Counted from the first letter of the stretch, positions 34,472 to 44,145 are shown. The stretch is DNA of 64,000 bases from Brucella daejeonensis (GCF_014199265.1 NZ_JACIJG010000011.1:1-64000); one strand, 5' to 3'. Translations and numbers: made by a program. The notes: generated from the letters alone by a model not told the origin.

Positions 34472-36049
34472 TCAGGCCATATCGCGTACCTGATAGTCCT
34501 TGACGGTCGCGAAGCGAATATCCTTCCAGCGCTCGGCCTCGTAATTGAGCGAAAAGCCGTTCTGGGCAAGGAAAACCGGATCGTGATCGAGGTCATGCGC
34601 GATGTCGGCGCGGTGGGCCGCGATGAAGCGGTCGAGTTCTGCCGGGTTGTCGGCGGAAATCCACCGGCAGACCGAAAAGCGCGACATTTCAAAGCCGACC
34701 GGCAGCGAATATTCCACTTTGAGGCGTTCGGTCAGAACGTCGATTTGCAGCGCGCCGACCACGCCGACAATAGCTGGCGAACCGTCATCCGGTACGAAAA
34801 GCTGCACCACGCCTTCTTCGGCCATCTGTTGCAGTGCTTCGCGCAGTTTCTTGGCCTTCATGGCGTCATCCAGACGCACACGGCGCAGGATTTCCGGCGC
34901 GAAATTCGGCACACCACGGAACAGGATGTCCTCGCCCTCGGTCAGCGTGTCGCCGATGCGCAAGGTGCCGTGGTTCGGGATGCCCACCACATCGCCTGCA
35001 AAGGCTTCGTCGGCAATCTGGCGCGAACGCGCAAAGAAGAATTGCGGCGCCGACAGGCTCATAGGCTTGCCGGTGCGCACGAGCTTGGCCTTCATGCCGC
35101 GTGCAAGCTTGCCGGAACAGACGCGCAGGAAGGCGATGCGGTCGCGGTGGTTCGGGTCCATATTGGCCTGAATCTTGAACACGAAACCGGTCATCTTGTC
35201 TTCGGTCGAACCGACCATGCGCGCGTCGGCCTGCTGGTCGCGCGGCGAGGGGCCGAAATCGCAGAAGGCTTCGATCAGGTCGCGCACGCCGTAATTTTTC
35301 AGGGCCGAACCGAAATAAACCGGCGTCATATGGCCTTCACGGAAGGAAGCGAGATCGAAGGGACGGCAGACGCCGCGCGCCAGCTCGACATTCTCGATCC
35401 ATGCCTGACGTTCGTTTTCCGGCAGAAGCCCTGCGACCTCTTCCGGGCCGCTCACCCTGGTCGGGTGCTCTTCGCTGTCCTGACGGCGCATCGTGTCATT
35501 GTGCAGATCGAAAGTACCCGCAAAGCTCTTGCCCGAACCGATTGGCCAGGTGACGGGCGCGGTGTCGAGCGCCAGCTTTTCCTCGATCTCGTCGAGGATT
35601 TCGAGCGGATCGCGCGCTTCACGGTCCATCTTGTTGACGAAGGTGACGATCGGAATGTCGCGCATGCGGCAGACTTCGAACAGCTTCAGCGTGCGCGGCT
35701 CGATACCCTTGGCGGCGTCGATGACCATGACAGCCGAGTCCACGGCGGTCAGCGTGCGATAGGTATCGTCGGCAAAGTCTTCGTGGCCCGGCGTGTCGAG
35801 CAAGTTGAAGATGCAGTCCTTGTATTCGAAGGTCATCACCGAGGTCACGACCGAAATGCCGCGGTCGCGCTCGATGTTCATCCAGTCCGAGCGTGTCTGG
35901 ATGCGGTCCTTCTTGGCTTTCACCTCGCCGGCGAGCTGGATCGCGCCGCCGAATAGCAGCAGCTTTTCGGTCAGCGTGGTTTTACCGGCGTCCGGGTGCG
36001 CGATGATCGCGAAGGTACGGCGCTTGGAAACGGGATGGTCAGCGGGCAT
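34472..36049 (-). CDS. prfC: Peptide chain release factor 3 (RF3)
   Basis: 525 residues. GTPase motifs: AHPDAGKTTLTEKLLLFGGA (P loop), RGISVVTSV (switch I), DTPGHEDF, and NKMDREARDP. The RF3-specific C-terminal domains include FVFKIQANMDP, VVGALQIDVL and the C-terminal end. Recycles RF1/RF2 from the terminated ribosome. Convergent with coaBC, sharing the palindrome TGATCA as abutting stop codons. Confidence 0.97.
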   Translation of the reverse strand: MPADHPVSKRRTFAIIAHPDAGKTTLTEKLLLFGGAIQLAGEVKAKKDRIQTRSDWMNIERDRGISVVTSVMTFEYKDCIFNLLDTPGHEDFADDTYRTLTAVDSAVMVIDAAKGIEPRTLKLFEVCRMRDIPIVTFVNKMDREARDPLEILDEIEEKLALDTAPVTWPIGSGKSFAGTFDLHNDTMRRQDSEEHPTRVSGPEEVAGLLPENERQAWIENVELARGVCRPFDLASFREGHMTPVYFGSALKNYGVRDLIEAFCDFGPSPRDQQADARMVGSTEDKMTGFVFKIQANMDPNHRDRIAFLRVCSGKLARGMKAKLVRTGKPMSLSAPQFFFARSRQIADEAFAGDVVGIPNHGTLRIGDTLTEGEDILFRGVPNFAPEILRRVRLDDAMKAKKLREALQQMAEEGVVQLFVPDDGSPAIVGVVGALQIDVLTERLKVEYSLPVGFEMSRFSVCRWISADNPAELDRFIAAHRADIAHDLDHDPVFLAQNGFSLNYEAERWKDIRFATVKDYQVRDMA

Positions 36050-36156
36050 GAAAAACTCGTGATGGCAAAGGGACAGGCAGCATGAACCGCCGCAAAGACT
36101 GGCGGATCATCTAGCAGCCCTTTGCCAAAAGGTCGAGTTTAAATGCTTTGCATATA

Positions 36157-36720
36157 TTACCGGCTCTTGATGCCAAGCCCGAAGGCGATGAAGGACCAGC
36201 CCTGGAAGATCAGGTCTATCGCGAGGAAAAGGCCAAGAATGAACAGGCTGTTGACCGGCCATTGCGCGGCAATGATGAGGCCGAGCAGCACGGTGATGAC
36301 GCCGCCGGCGACGACCCAGCCCCAGCCTGCTGCGGGTTTGGACTTGAAGCCGAGCCAGACGCGGAACGCGCCGGAGCCGAGCAGTGCCGCCGCCAGAAGG
36401 AAGGTGAGCACTCCGGCTGCGAGCACCGGGTTGACGAAGGCGACGATGCCTGCCGCCGTGTAGAGAAGGCCGCTCAGCGCCCAGAAGAAGAAGCTGCCCC
36501 AGCTTTTGACGCCGAATGCGTGGATGATTTCGATAATGCCGCCGAAAAGCATCATCAGGCCGACATAGTAGACCGAGACCACGGTGGCGAGAACCAGATT
36601 GCCGAAGGCGATGCCGCCGAGGATCAAAAGCGCCACCCCCAGCGCCACGAACCAGCCCCACTTGCCGGAAAGTTCTTTCGGAAAGGTCGGGCGGTCGAAA
36701 TCGTTATGTGCCATTGCCAT
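36157..36720 (-). CDS. HdeD/DUF308 family membrane protein
   Basis: 187 residues from ATG 36720 (GGGACG upstream; a second ATG two codons on is possible). Six membrane helices in three repeated pairs, with the DUF308 pattern: GVALLILGGIAFGNLVLATV, LFGGIIEIIHAFGVKSWG, LFILGLFLAIDLIFQGWSFI. HdeD proteins are linked to acid resistance at high cell density in enterobacteria; the mechanism is unknown. Divergent from the cardiolipin synthase gene. Confidence 0.87.
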   Translation of the reverse strand: MAMAHNDFDRPTFPKELSGKWGWFVALGVALLILGGIAFGNLVLATVVSVYYVGLMMLFGGIIEIIHAFGVKSWGSFFFWALSGLLYTAAGIVAFVNPVLAAGVLTFLLAAALLGSGAFRVWLGFKSKPAAGWGWVVAGGVITVLLGLIIAAQWPVNSLFILGLFLAIDLIFQGWSFIAFGLGIKSR

Positions 36721-36887
36721 GAGACGTCCCTCAATTTTCAAGCCTCTCGAACAATATAAGGCAAGTCCGGCATTTGACCAGCTTTTGTGCAGAACGGTCG
36801 GGATCGTCTTCGCTTCCCCTGTTCGTTTCACGGGCAAGGCATTATATCCCTTTGCTGTTGCGGCCGTTTTCCGCTTAAAGTCCACTG

Positions 36888-38348
36888 ATGTTCGATCTCG
36901 TTTCCCACTACTGGCCGCATATATTGTTTGTCCTGTCGATCGTTCTCGGAGCGATCGCGGCCATCCATGCGACCATGACGAAGGAAGAGGTTCGAACCGC
37001 CATCGGCTGGGTCGGCGTGATCGTGCTGTCGCCCATCGTCGGGGCGGTGGTCTATGCGATTGCGGGCGTCAATCGCATCCGGCGTTCGACGCTGAGCCAT
37101 CAGCGCGCCAATATGGGCAAGATCGCACTCTACCACCTGTCGCATTTCGACACGACGAACGATCTGGTGCGCGCCGCCTTTGGGCGTCAGTTCGGCGCGA
37201 TGAAGATACTGGGCGATGCCGTCAGCCTCTACGATTTCACAAGCGGCAACCGTATCGGCATGTTGGAGACGGGTGACGAAGCCTATGCCGCCATGCTCGA
37301 CGCCATAGGCCGTGCCGAGCGCAGCATCATGCTGGAGACCTATATTTTCGACCGGGACGGCATAGGAGAGCAATTTGCCGACGCGCTCGGCGCCGCGGTC
37401 GGGCGCGGGGTGGAAGTGCGCGTGCTGGTCGATGCGGTGGGCGCCCGTTATTCCATTCCGAGCATCGTGAGCCTGCTCAGGGAGAAGGGCGTCGCTGTCG
37501 ATGTGTTCAACGGCAATATCATCATCGGGTTGCGCCTGCCTTATGCGAACCTGCGCACCCACCGCAAGATACTGATCGTCGACGGCAAGGTCGCTTTCAC
37601 CGGCGGCATGAATATTCGCGCCGGTTTCGTCCGTGCCATTGCGGGCAGCGAGGTCGCCTTCGATACCCATTTCAAGCTGGAAGGCCCGGCGATTGCCGAT
37701 CTTTTCCATATTGCTTCCGAGGACTGGCGTTTTGCGACCGGAGAGCTTCTCACTGGTGAGGCCTGGAAAATCGCGCCACCGGAAAACCCGCCGGGAACGG
37801 GGACGCTGGTGCGTGTGGTCGGGTCCGGGCCGGACAAGAATGTGGAGACCAACCAGCGCATGATGATGGGCGCTTTCTCGATTGCCGAGCAGCACATTCT
37901 CATCATGACGCCCTATCTCCTGCCGGATCGCGAACTGATTAGCGCGCTGGTGACGGCGGCGCGGCGCGGCGTGTCGGTCGATATCGTCGTGCCGGGCGTC
38001 AACAATCTGAAACTGGTGGACCGCGCCATGCGCGCGCAGTTCGACCAGCTTTTGAAGGATGGTTGCCGTATCTGGCGGGCGGGCGGTGCTTTCAATCATT
38101 CCAAACTGATGACCATCGACGGCGCATGGTCCTATATCGGGTCGTCCAATATCGATCCGCGTTCGCTGCGGCTCAATTTCGAGGTGGATCTGGAAATCCT
38201 CGACCGTGACGTGGCGCGAGAGGTCGAGGAGCGTATCGGCAAGGCTATCGAGGAGAGCCGCGAGGTCCATCTTGCGCGGCTCAAAAGCCGTCCCTTCCTG
38301 GAACGGCTGCTGGACCGGATTATCTGGCTCGGTTCGCCTTATTTGTAG
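36888..38348 (+). CDS. cls: Cardiolipin synthase (phospholipase D family)
   Basis: 486 residues. Two N-terminal membrane helices (about 7-27 and 37-57) precede two phospholipase D domains with HKD motifs THRKILIVDGKVAFTGGMNI and NHSKLMTIDGAWSYIGSSNI. Condenses two phosphatidylglycerol molecules to cardiolipin at the inner membrane. Length and layout fit ClsA. It ends 15 bases before the convergent EEP hydrolase gene. Confidence 0.94.
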   Translation: MFDLVSHYWPHILFVLSIVLGAIAAIHATMTKEEVRTAIGWVGVIVLSPIVGAVVYAIAGVNRIRRSTLSHQRANMGKIALYHLSHFDTTNDLVRAAFGRQFGAMKILGDAVSLYDFTSGNRIGMLETGDEAYAAMLDAIGRAERSIMLETYIFDRDGIGEQFADALGAAVGRGVEVRVLVDAVGARYSIPSIVSLLREKGVAVDVFNGNIIIGLRLPYANLRTHRKILIVDGKVAFTGGMNIRAGFVRAIAGSEVAFDTHFKLEGPAIADLFHIASEDWRFATGELLTGEAWKIAPPENPPGTGTLVRVVGSGPDKNVETNQRMMMGAFSIAEQHILIMTPYLLPDRELISALVTAARRGVSVDIVVPGVNNLKLVDRAMRAQFDQLLKDGCRIWRAGGAFNHSKLMTIDGAWSYIGSSNIDPRSLRLNFEVDLEILDRDVAREVEERIGKAIEESREVHLARLKSRPFLERLLDRIIWLGSPYL

Positions 38349-38362
38349 GAATCATCCCGACA

Positions 38363-39220
38363 TCATCCCATCTGGCCCGTGAATATTTCCGGGCTGAATT
38401 CTTCCAGAAGGCCCGTCGCCGATTTGAGATCGAGATGCGCCTTGATCGGCAGGTGATCGGATGCCAGCCGCGCCAGCGGCGTGTTGTGCACTTCAACCGA
38501 TGTGACGAGATTGTGCGGCGCTCCCAGGACGCGGTCGAGCGCGAAGACCGGAAAACGCGATGGAAAGCTCGGTACGGCGGTCGCAACGTGATTGAATGTC
38601 GGCATGAGGGCGGCCAGCGACGAGCGCTTGCCGATGCGCCATTCGTTGAGGTCGCCGATGAGAAGGGTCGGCAGCGTATCGGCTTCCTGCAAGGCGGTGA
38701 GGATACTTTCGGCCTGCTGCTCGCGCGAGCGTTTGAGAAGGCCCAGATGGGCGGCGATCACGCGGAGCGGCCCCGCCGGAAACTGAAGGTCGGCAACCAG
38801 CGCGCCGCGCGGCTCGACGCCGGGCAGCTTGAGTTGCTGCACGTTGCGCACCACGCCTTCGCGAAACAGAAGCACATTGCCGTGCCAGCCGTGCCCCTTC
38901 GGCATGGTGGAGGTAATGGGGACGGGAATCAGGCCGTGACGGCGTTCGAGCAGGCCGAGGTCGAGCAGGCCGGATCGCTCGCCAAAGCGCCGGTCGGCCT
39001 CTTGCAGGGCGATCACATCGGCGTCGATCTCGCTGATCACTTCGGCGGTGCGCTGCGGGTTGAACTGCTTGTCGATCCCGATGCATTTGTGAACATTATA
39101 GGATGCAATGACGATATCGCCGCCGGTGACATTGGCGTTGAGCGGCCTGTAACCCGGCCTGTTCCGGATCGCCGTCAGAATGGACTTCGATATCCGGTTT
39201 GATCCCTTTTTCTTCAGCAC
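38363..39220 (-). CDS. Endonuclease/exonuclease/phosphatase (EEP) family hydrolase
   Basis: 285 residues. EEP fold motifs: IASYNVHKCIGID (Asn metal ligand), VIALQEADRRFG (Glu ligand), VIAAHLG (His), LIGDLNEW (catalytic Asp/Asn) and LASDHLPIKAHL (catalytic His). No signal peptide; the first 30 residues are basic. Such proteins cleave phosphodiester or phosphate bonds in nucleic acids or lipids. Adjacent cls makes a phospholipid substrate conceivable, but they are convergent, not cotranscribed. Confidence 0.85.
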   Translation of the reverse strand: MLKKKGSNRISKSILTAIRNRPGYRPLNANVTGGDIVIASYNVHKCIGIDKQFNPQRTAEVISEIDADVIALQEADRRFGERSGLLDLGLLERRHGLIPVPITSTMPKGHGWHGNVLLFREGVVRNVQQLKLPGVEPRGALVADLQFPAGPLRVIAAHLGLLKRSREQQAESILTALQEADTLPTLLIGDLNEWRIGKRSSLAALMPTFNHVATAVPSFPSRFPVFALDRVLGAPHNLVTSVEVHNTPLARLASDHLPIKAHLDLKSATGLLEEFSPEIFTGQMG

Positions 39221-39399
39221 CCGTTTTTCACCTGTCCGCTATTGCGTTGTGAAAGACTACTCCAGATGCCCGCGACGCGAAGCGCAGACCGGCATGGCGA
39301 CCGTTGAAACAGACACCGAAACTCTCGTGCAGTCACCGGATATATATAGTCCGGTTGGGGTGCTGTTTGAATACCGGTCCCCAACTTTAGAAGTCATGT

Positions 39400-40797
39400 T
39401 CAGCGCACGATAAGCCGGATCAGCCTTTCCGCAAGGCCGTTATAGGGCGGTTTGATCAGATCGCTCGCCGCAGGGGCATATCTGGTCAGCACCGGCATAG
39501 CCTTGGAAAAGGTCAGAAAACCGTCATGGCCGTGATACTGGCCCATGCCGCTTGCGCCGACGCCGCCGAAGGGCAGGTCACCGCAGGCAAAGTGATAGAG
39601 CGTATCGTTGACGCAGACGCCGCCCGCCACGACGCGGCCAAGCACCATTTCGATCTCGGCGGTGTTGTCGCTGAAACAGTAAAGCGCCAGCGGGCGATCG
39701 CGGGCGAGAATTTCGGTTATGGCGTCATCGAGAAGGCGATAGCTTATGACTGGAAGGAGAGGGCCGAAAATCTCCTCCTGCATGATCGCGCTCTCCGCGG
39801 AAGGCTCCAGAACGAGCGCCGGTGTCATCAGTCGCGGACGGTCGGTGTCCGGCAGCAGTTCGATCACCGCTTCGCTTTTCCCGGCGGCATCGGCAAGCAG
39901 GCCGGCGAGCCGCGCTTCCTGCGCATCGTTGATGATGGTGGTGCGGTCCTTCCCTGCCGAGGGGCCGCTATAACGCGCCTCTGTTTCTGCGCGCAGAAGG
40001 CTTACGAATTCGTCGCGCCTGCTGTCGTGGATCAGCACGTAATCGGGCGCGATGCAGGTCTGCCCGGCATTGAAGAACTTGCCGGTGGCGATGGCGCGCG
40101 CGGCGCGCTTCAGATTGGCATTCTCGCTGACGATGGCAGGCGACTTGCCACCGAGCTCCAGCGTCACGGGCGTCAGGTTGTGCGCTGCCGCTGCCATGAT
40201 CCTGCGTCCGACGGCGGTGGAGCCGGTGAAAAAGAGATGATCGAAGGGCAGCGATGCGAATTGCGCCGAAAGCGATGCATCTCCAAGCGCTACCGCGACG
40301 CGGTCGTCCGGAAATACATCCGCCAGCAGGCTTCTGAGGAATTCGGCTGTGCGCGGTGTATGTTCGGACGGCTTGAGGAAGACGTGGTTTCCGGCGGCAA
40401 TCGCCGCGACGAGTGGGGCGAGCGCCAGATTGACCGGGTAATTCCACGGCGCGATGACCCCCACCACACCCAGCGGAACATAACGGATTTCGGCGCGGGC
40501 AGGCCACATTTTCCAGCCGGCCCTGCGGCGCTGCGGCTTCATCCAGCGCTTGAGCCGGTGCAGCGCCTCATCGATTTCGGAGAAGACGATGCTGGCTTCG
40601 CCAAGCAGCGTCTCATGAACCGAGCGATTGCCGAAATCGGCGCTGATGGCCTTCGCCATTTCATCGAGCCGGCTTTCGAGCCTTTCGCGCAGCCGTCTCA
40701 GATCGTCGATGCGCTGCTCATAAGCGGGACGGTTCGCAAGCCATGCCTGCCGCAGCCGGTCGAATGAGAGGTGCAATGCCTGTTCTTCAACCGCCAT
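39400..40797 (-). CDS. Aldehyde dehydrogenase, coniferyl-aldehyde dehydrogenase type
   Basis: 465 residues from ATG 40797 (GGAGGA seven bases upstream). Class 3-like ALDH: VIAPWNYPVNLALAPLVAAI, VTLELGGKSPAIV (Glu), FNAGQTCIAPDYVL (Cys), MQEEIFGPLLPV, DLPFGGVGASGMGQYHG. The shorter C-terminus with a hydrophobic end (SDLIKPPYNGLAERLIRLIV) is typical of the CalB/fatty-aldehyde group. Likely oxidises long-chain or aromatic aldehydes. The upstream lysoplasmalogenase releases a fatty aldehyde, and the two genes overlap by 11 bases, so this enzyme probably clears that product. Confidence 0.9.
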   Translation of the reverse strand: MAVEEQALHLSFDRLRQAWLANRPAYEQRIDDLRRLRERLESRLDEMAKAISADFGNRSVHETLLGEASIVFSEIDEALHRLKRWMKPQRRRAGWKMWPARAEIRYVPLGVVGVIAPWNYPVNLALAPLVAAIAAGNHVFLKPSEHTPRTAEFLRSLLADVFPDDRVAVALGDASLSAQFASLPFDHLFFTGSTAVGRRIMAAAAHNLTPVTLELGGKSPAIVSENANLKRAARAIATGKFFNAGQTCIAPDYVLIHDSRRDEFVSLLRAETEARYSGPSAGKDRTTIINDAQEARLAGLLADAAGKSEAVIELLPDTDRPRLMTPALVLEPSAESAIMQEEIFGPLLPVISYRLLDDAITEILARDRPLALYCFSDNTAEIEMVLGRVVAGGVCVNDTLYHFACGDLPFGGVGASGMGQYHGHDGFLTFSKAMPVLTRYAPAASDLIKPPYNGLAERLIRLIVR

Positions 40798-41506
40798 GGG
40801 CAAAATCCTCCGTCGAACGGGCAAAGAGGAACTGCGCGGCATAATAGGTTGCCAGCACCCAGAGGCCGTTCAGCGGAATGTCGAAACTGAAGCGCCCATA
40901 GGCAAGCAGGGTATCGCTTGCCATGAAGAAAAGCCCGCCCGCCGCTGCAAGCCGGGTGGCGTAGCGCTGCGGCGTTTCCGGTGTCGCGTCGAGGGCGCGG
41001 CTCATGGCTTGCGCGGCCATGACGCCGAGAGCGGCGGCGTAGACGATAACCGGAATTATGAGGGGTGTCGGCAATGAGGTCCACAGGCCGGCGACGATAG
41101 CGATCGCGGCAAGGGCGAAGATGACGAAGACGCCTTTATGCGCGGCAAAGCGGGCATGGCGGCAAAGCGCATAGATATAGGCGCAGTGGGTGATCAGAAA
41201 GCAGATGAGACCGGCCATGAAATAATCGCCGGGCAGCATCAGGAAAAAATCTCCGAGCGCGGCAAATACCAGCCCGAAAGCGATGGCGAACCCGTAGGAT
41301 TTCGATTTTGGCCGCCCGGCGCAAAGGAGCGCGGCGAGAAGCAGCAGGGTCGCCGTCGGCTTGGTGAGATAATGCAGCCAGCGCCAGAGGGAGGCTTCGC
41401 CATTCTGGCTCAACAGACTGCCTGCGATGGCGCAGACCGCACAGAACAGAAACAGGCCGTAGAGCGTTCTGTTTCTTCCGAATTCGAGCAGGCCTTTCCG
41501 GCGCAT
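40787..41506 (-). CDS. YhhN family membrane protein (lysoplasmalogenase)
   Basis: 239 residues with about eight membrane helices. YhhN/TMEM86 motifs: HYLTKPTATLLLLAALL, GLVFAALGDFFLMLPGDYFM (paired Asp) and GGLFFMASDTLLAYGRF. Family members hydrolyse the vinyl-ether bond of lysoplasmalogen, giving an aldehyde. The stop overlaps the start of the aldehyde dehydrogenase by 11 bases, which makes a two-step lipid-aldehyde pathway plausible. Plasmalogens are not usual in aerobic alphaproteobacteria, so the native substrate may differ. Confidence 0.85.
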   Translation of the reverse strand: MRRKGLLEFGRNRTLYGLFLFCAVCAIAGSLLSQNGEASLWRWLHYLTKPTATLLLLAALLCAGRPKSKSYGFAIAFGLVFAALGDFFLMLPGDYFMAGLICFLITHCAYIYALCRHARFAAHKGVFVIFALAAIAIVAGLWTSLPTPLIIPVIVYAAALGVMAAQAMSRALDATPETPQRYATRLAAAGGLFFMASDTLLAYGRFSFDIPLNGLWVLATYYAAQFLFARSTEDFAHGG

Positions 41507-41670
41507 CGTCGCTCCCCCCGTTATTTATATTTCCGGCAATATCCTTGATAAAACAGGCACCGGATTGTGCCGCCATTTGCGCGGCTTGCGCAATAGGGGC
41601 GGCCGACGGGGTTGTTGACAAGCCTTGGCTGAAGGGCGGACAGGTTTGCCGCCCAATTCGCCGAACAGGC

Positions 41671-42357
41671 TCAGGACAGATTCTTGCGGCGCTCGATTTC
41701 CGCTTCCGAAGGGTGATCGCTCGCAAACGAGCCGGTCTGTACCTCGCCGTCGCGCCTGTATGTGGCGGCAACCACGCCGCCCGGCGATATGGTGGAACTG
41801 ACGAGCCTGAGCGAGACGGGCATGGCTCGTCGGTCGAAAAGCCGTTTCCCATTGCCCAGAATGACCGGATAGGTGAGGAGGGCCCACTCATCGACCAGAT
41901 CGCTTGCGAGCAGCTGGTGGACGAGTTCGCTGCTGCCCTGCACGAGAAGGTCCGGCCCGTCGGTGGATTTCATGATCTTGAGCGAGGCGACGACGTCTTC
42001 GTCAAGGGCTTCGCTGTTCTGCCAGTTCAGGCTCTCGGGCCGATGCGTCGCCACATATTTTGTCGCATTGTTGAAGGTCCGGGCTATGTCGCCCTCGCCG
42101 GGGACGAAGCCGGGCGCGTCGGGGTCGGATTCGATCATCGGCCAATAGGCCGCGAAAATGTCGTATGTCCGCCGCCCGAGAAGCAGGTCGAAGGGCTTGG
42201 AAAAACGTTCGCCCATGACGACTGCCAGCGCGTCGTCCCAGTAGGGGACGGTCCAGCCGCCGAACCTGAACTGGCCGCTCGGGTCCTCGTCCGGTCCGCC
42301 GGGGGCCTGCATGACGCCGTCAAGGCTCAGAAATGTTCCGACGATGATCTGCCGCAT
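41671..42357 (-). CDS. Dihydrofolate reductase family protein (RibD C-terminal type)
   Basis: 228 residues. The pattern IIVGTFLSLDGVMQAPGGPD, LLLGRRTYDIFAAYWP and DLLVQGSSELVHQLL is that of the YwjB/YyaP-like group of RibD C-terminal/DHFR-fold proteins. NADPH-dependent reductase fold, cytosolic, with unknown substrate. The last 25 residues are charged. Probably monocistronic. Confidence 0.85.
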   Translation of the reverse strand: MRQIIVGTFLSLDGVMQAPGGPDEDPSGQFRFGGWTVPYWDDALAVVMGERFSKPFDLLLGRRTYDIFAAYWPMIESDPDAPGFVPGEGDIARTFNNATKYVATHRPESLNWQNSEALDEDVVASLKIMKSTDGPDLLVQGSSELVHQLLASDLVDEWALLTYPVILGNGKRLFDRRAMPVSLRLVSSTISPGGVVAATYRRDGEVQTGSFASDHPSEAEIERRKNLS

Positions 42358-42456
42358 CTCTTTTCCTTCCAGAGAAAGCCCACCGCCAGCGCAAGTCTAT
42401 AGGTGAAAGATCGTCAGGCAAGATGCAATCGCTCGTGGCAGGGATGATGGCGGCGG

Positions 42457-43080
42457 TCAGATGGCCTGCCAGTTCGTTTCGGTGTTTTCCTGCCAGCCGT
42501 TTTTATGGAGAAGCGGCATGTCGTCATGGGCGGACGGCCAGCCGATGCACAAATAAAGGCTGAAGCGCCAGCTTGGCGAAACCCGGAACAGTTCCTCCAT
42601 CGCGCGCGGGGAGAGGATGGAAACCATGCCCACGCCCAGCCCGAACGATCTGGCGGCGAGGTTGAGATTCTGGACCGCCATCGCGGTGCTCTGCTCCAGT
42701 GTCGATGCCATGGACTGCCGTCCGAGGCCATGACCTTCCGCGGGAGCCGTTTCGGTGAAGATGGCCAGTTGCACCGGAGCGATCTCGATGCCTTCGAGTT
42801 TCAACGTGCGGTAATTCGCGGCGCGCTCGCCGTCGTAGGTTCGCGCAGCCTCCCGGTTCGCTTCGATGAAAATATCGTGGACTGCCTTGCGCTTTATCTG
42901 GCTTTCGACGCTGAAAACCCGCCATGGCCGCGCATTGCCCACCGATGGCGCATAGTCCATCGCCGCTTTCAGCGCGTGGACCATGTTTTCGGCGATCGGC
43001 TCGCTTGTGAAATGACGCACGTCCCGCCGCCATTTCAGAAGCTGGAAAAAGGCATCGCGCTCGGAAGGGGAAAACTGCAT
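42457..43080 (-). CDS. bluB: 5,6-dimethylbenzimidazole synthase (BluB)
   Basis: 207 residues from ATG 43080. A nitroreductase fold with BluB-specific stretches: LLKWRRDVRHF, DYAPSVGNARPWRVF, GERAANYRTLKLEGIEIAPV, TAMAVQNLNLAARSFGLGVG, MVSI and LCIGWPSAHDDMPLLHKNGW. BluB fragments FMNH2 with oxygen to 5,6-dimethylbenzimidazole, the lower ligand of vitamin B12. No other cobalamin gene lies in the window, so it works with a remote pathway. A generic nitroreductase is the alternative. Confidence 0.82.
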   Translation of the reverse strand: MQFSPSERDAFFQLLKWRRDVRHFTSEPIAENMVHALKAAMDYAPSVGNARPWRVFSVESQIKRKAVHDIFIEANREAARTYDGERAANYRTLKLEGIEIAPVQLAIFTETAPAEGHGLGRQSMASTLEQSTAMAVQNLNLAARSFGLGVGMVSILSPRAMEELFRVSPSWRFSLYLCIGWPSAHDDMPLLHKNGWQENTETNWQAI

Positions 43081-43188
43081 CGACTGCCGACCGATCTGGA
43101 AAAGGAAAAGATAACTGGGGCGAATCCTGTTTAGACGGAAATGTCGGAGCCGTTCCATCCATTTGTTTCTGCGCAGTTGCAGGCAACA

Positions 43189-43216
43189 AAAAAGCCCGCT
43201 TGCGCGGGCTTTTTGG
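43189..43216 (-). terminator. Intrinsic terminator of tRNA-Leu (bidirectional)
   Basis: The stem AAGCCCGC/GCGGGCTT with loop TTGC has A and T runs on both sides. It lies about 40 bases past the 3' end of tRNA-Leu on the minus strand. Confidence 0.8.
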
Positions 43217-43256
43217 GCTGCTTCTGAACCTTGGTAGTGGTCCGAAGACTTGGAAA

Positions 43257-43343
43257 TGGTGCCCAGAAGAGGACTCGAACCTCCACGCCCTTGCGAGCGC
43301 CAGCACCTGAAGCTGGTGCGTCTACCAATTCCGCCATCTGGGC
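43257..43343 (-). tRNA. tRNA-Leu (CAG)
   Basis: An 87-nt class II tRNA on the minus strand with encoded CCA. The acceptor is GCCCAGA/TCTGGGC, the anticodon loop TTCAGGT gives CAG, and it has a long variable arm and T arm GGTTCGAGTCC. The terminator is just downstream. Confidence 0.95.
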
Positions 43344-43488
43344 GACGAGGACCCATCTAAGGGGTCGACCTGCCTCTGTCAATCGCGTTTTCGATATTCA
43401 GCCAGCTTTTTTTCAGCAGATGCTTTTTTCGCGTTGAAAAGAGTGTCGGGCGCGCGAGCGCGCCCGGAAAAAACAGCCCGACAGGCTA

Positions 43489-44109
43489 TCAGGCTTCGAG
43501 AATTTCCTTCGAAGCGACGGTCGAATCAGCGTTGAGCCGATAGATGATCGGAACGCCGGTGTTGAGTTCCTGCTTGAGAATCTGTTCCGGGGTCAGTCCG
43601 TCGAGTGCCATGATCAGCGCGCGCAGCGAATTGCCGTGGGCCGCGACCAGAACGGTCTCCCCGCGCAGGACATGCGGCTGGATCTGGTGGAGGTAGTAAG
43701 GCCACACGCGGGCGCCCGTATCCTTCAGGCTTTCGCCGCCCGGAGGCGGGACATCATAGGAACGGCGCCAGATATGGACCTGTTCCTCGCCCCATTTGGC
43801 ACGGGCATCGTCCTTGTTGAGGCCGGACAGGTCACCGTAATCGCGCTCGTTGAGCGCCTGATCGCGAATCGTCTCGAGGCTCGACTGGCCAAGCTCGTCG
43901 AGAATGTGCTGGCAGGTGACCTGCGCGCGCGAAAGGGCGGAGGTATAGGCGACGTCGAATTTCAGGCCGGCGGCCTTCAGGCGCTGGCCTGCGGCCTTGG
44001 CTTCCGCATGGCCCTGCTCGGTGAGGCCCGGATCGCGCCAGCCGGTAAACAGGTTCTTGAGGTTCCATTCGCTTTGTCCATGGCGGACCAGGACGAGGGT
44101 ACGAGACAT
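43489..44109 (-). CDS. gpmA: 2,3-bisphosphoglycerate-dependent phosphoglycerate mutase
   Basis: 206 residues from ATG 44109. [20 protein letters not shown] (catalytic His), [49 protein letters not shown] (second His). Shorter than enterobacterial GpmA (about 250) as usual in Rhizobiales. Interconverts 3- and 2-phosphoglycerate. Lies 36 bases downstream of dapB. Confidence 0.95.
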   Translation of the reverse strand: MSRTLVLVRHGQSEWNLKNLFTGWRDPGLTEQGHAEAKAAGQRLKAAGLKFDVAYTSALSRAQVTCQHILDELGQSSLETIRDQALNERDYGDLSGLNKDDARAKWGEEQVHIWRRSYDVPPPGGESLKDTGARVWPYYLHQIQPHVLRGETVLVAAHGNSLRALIMALDGLTPEQILKQELNTGVPIIYRLNADSTVASKEILEA

Positions 44110-44145
44110 CACAGCACTCCGTTGGTGGGAAGAATCAGTCAATTA

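Noticed and set aside
39294..39413. Possible 39-residue ORF ahead of the aldehyde dehydrogenase 3' end
   Set aside because: No ribosome site. The region folds into CCGGA/TCCGG and GTTGGGG/CCCCAAC hairpins and is more likely a terminator region; protein evidence is absent.
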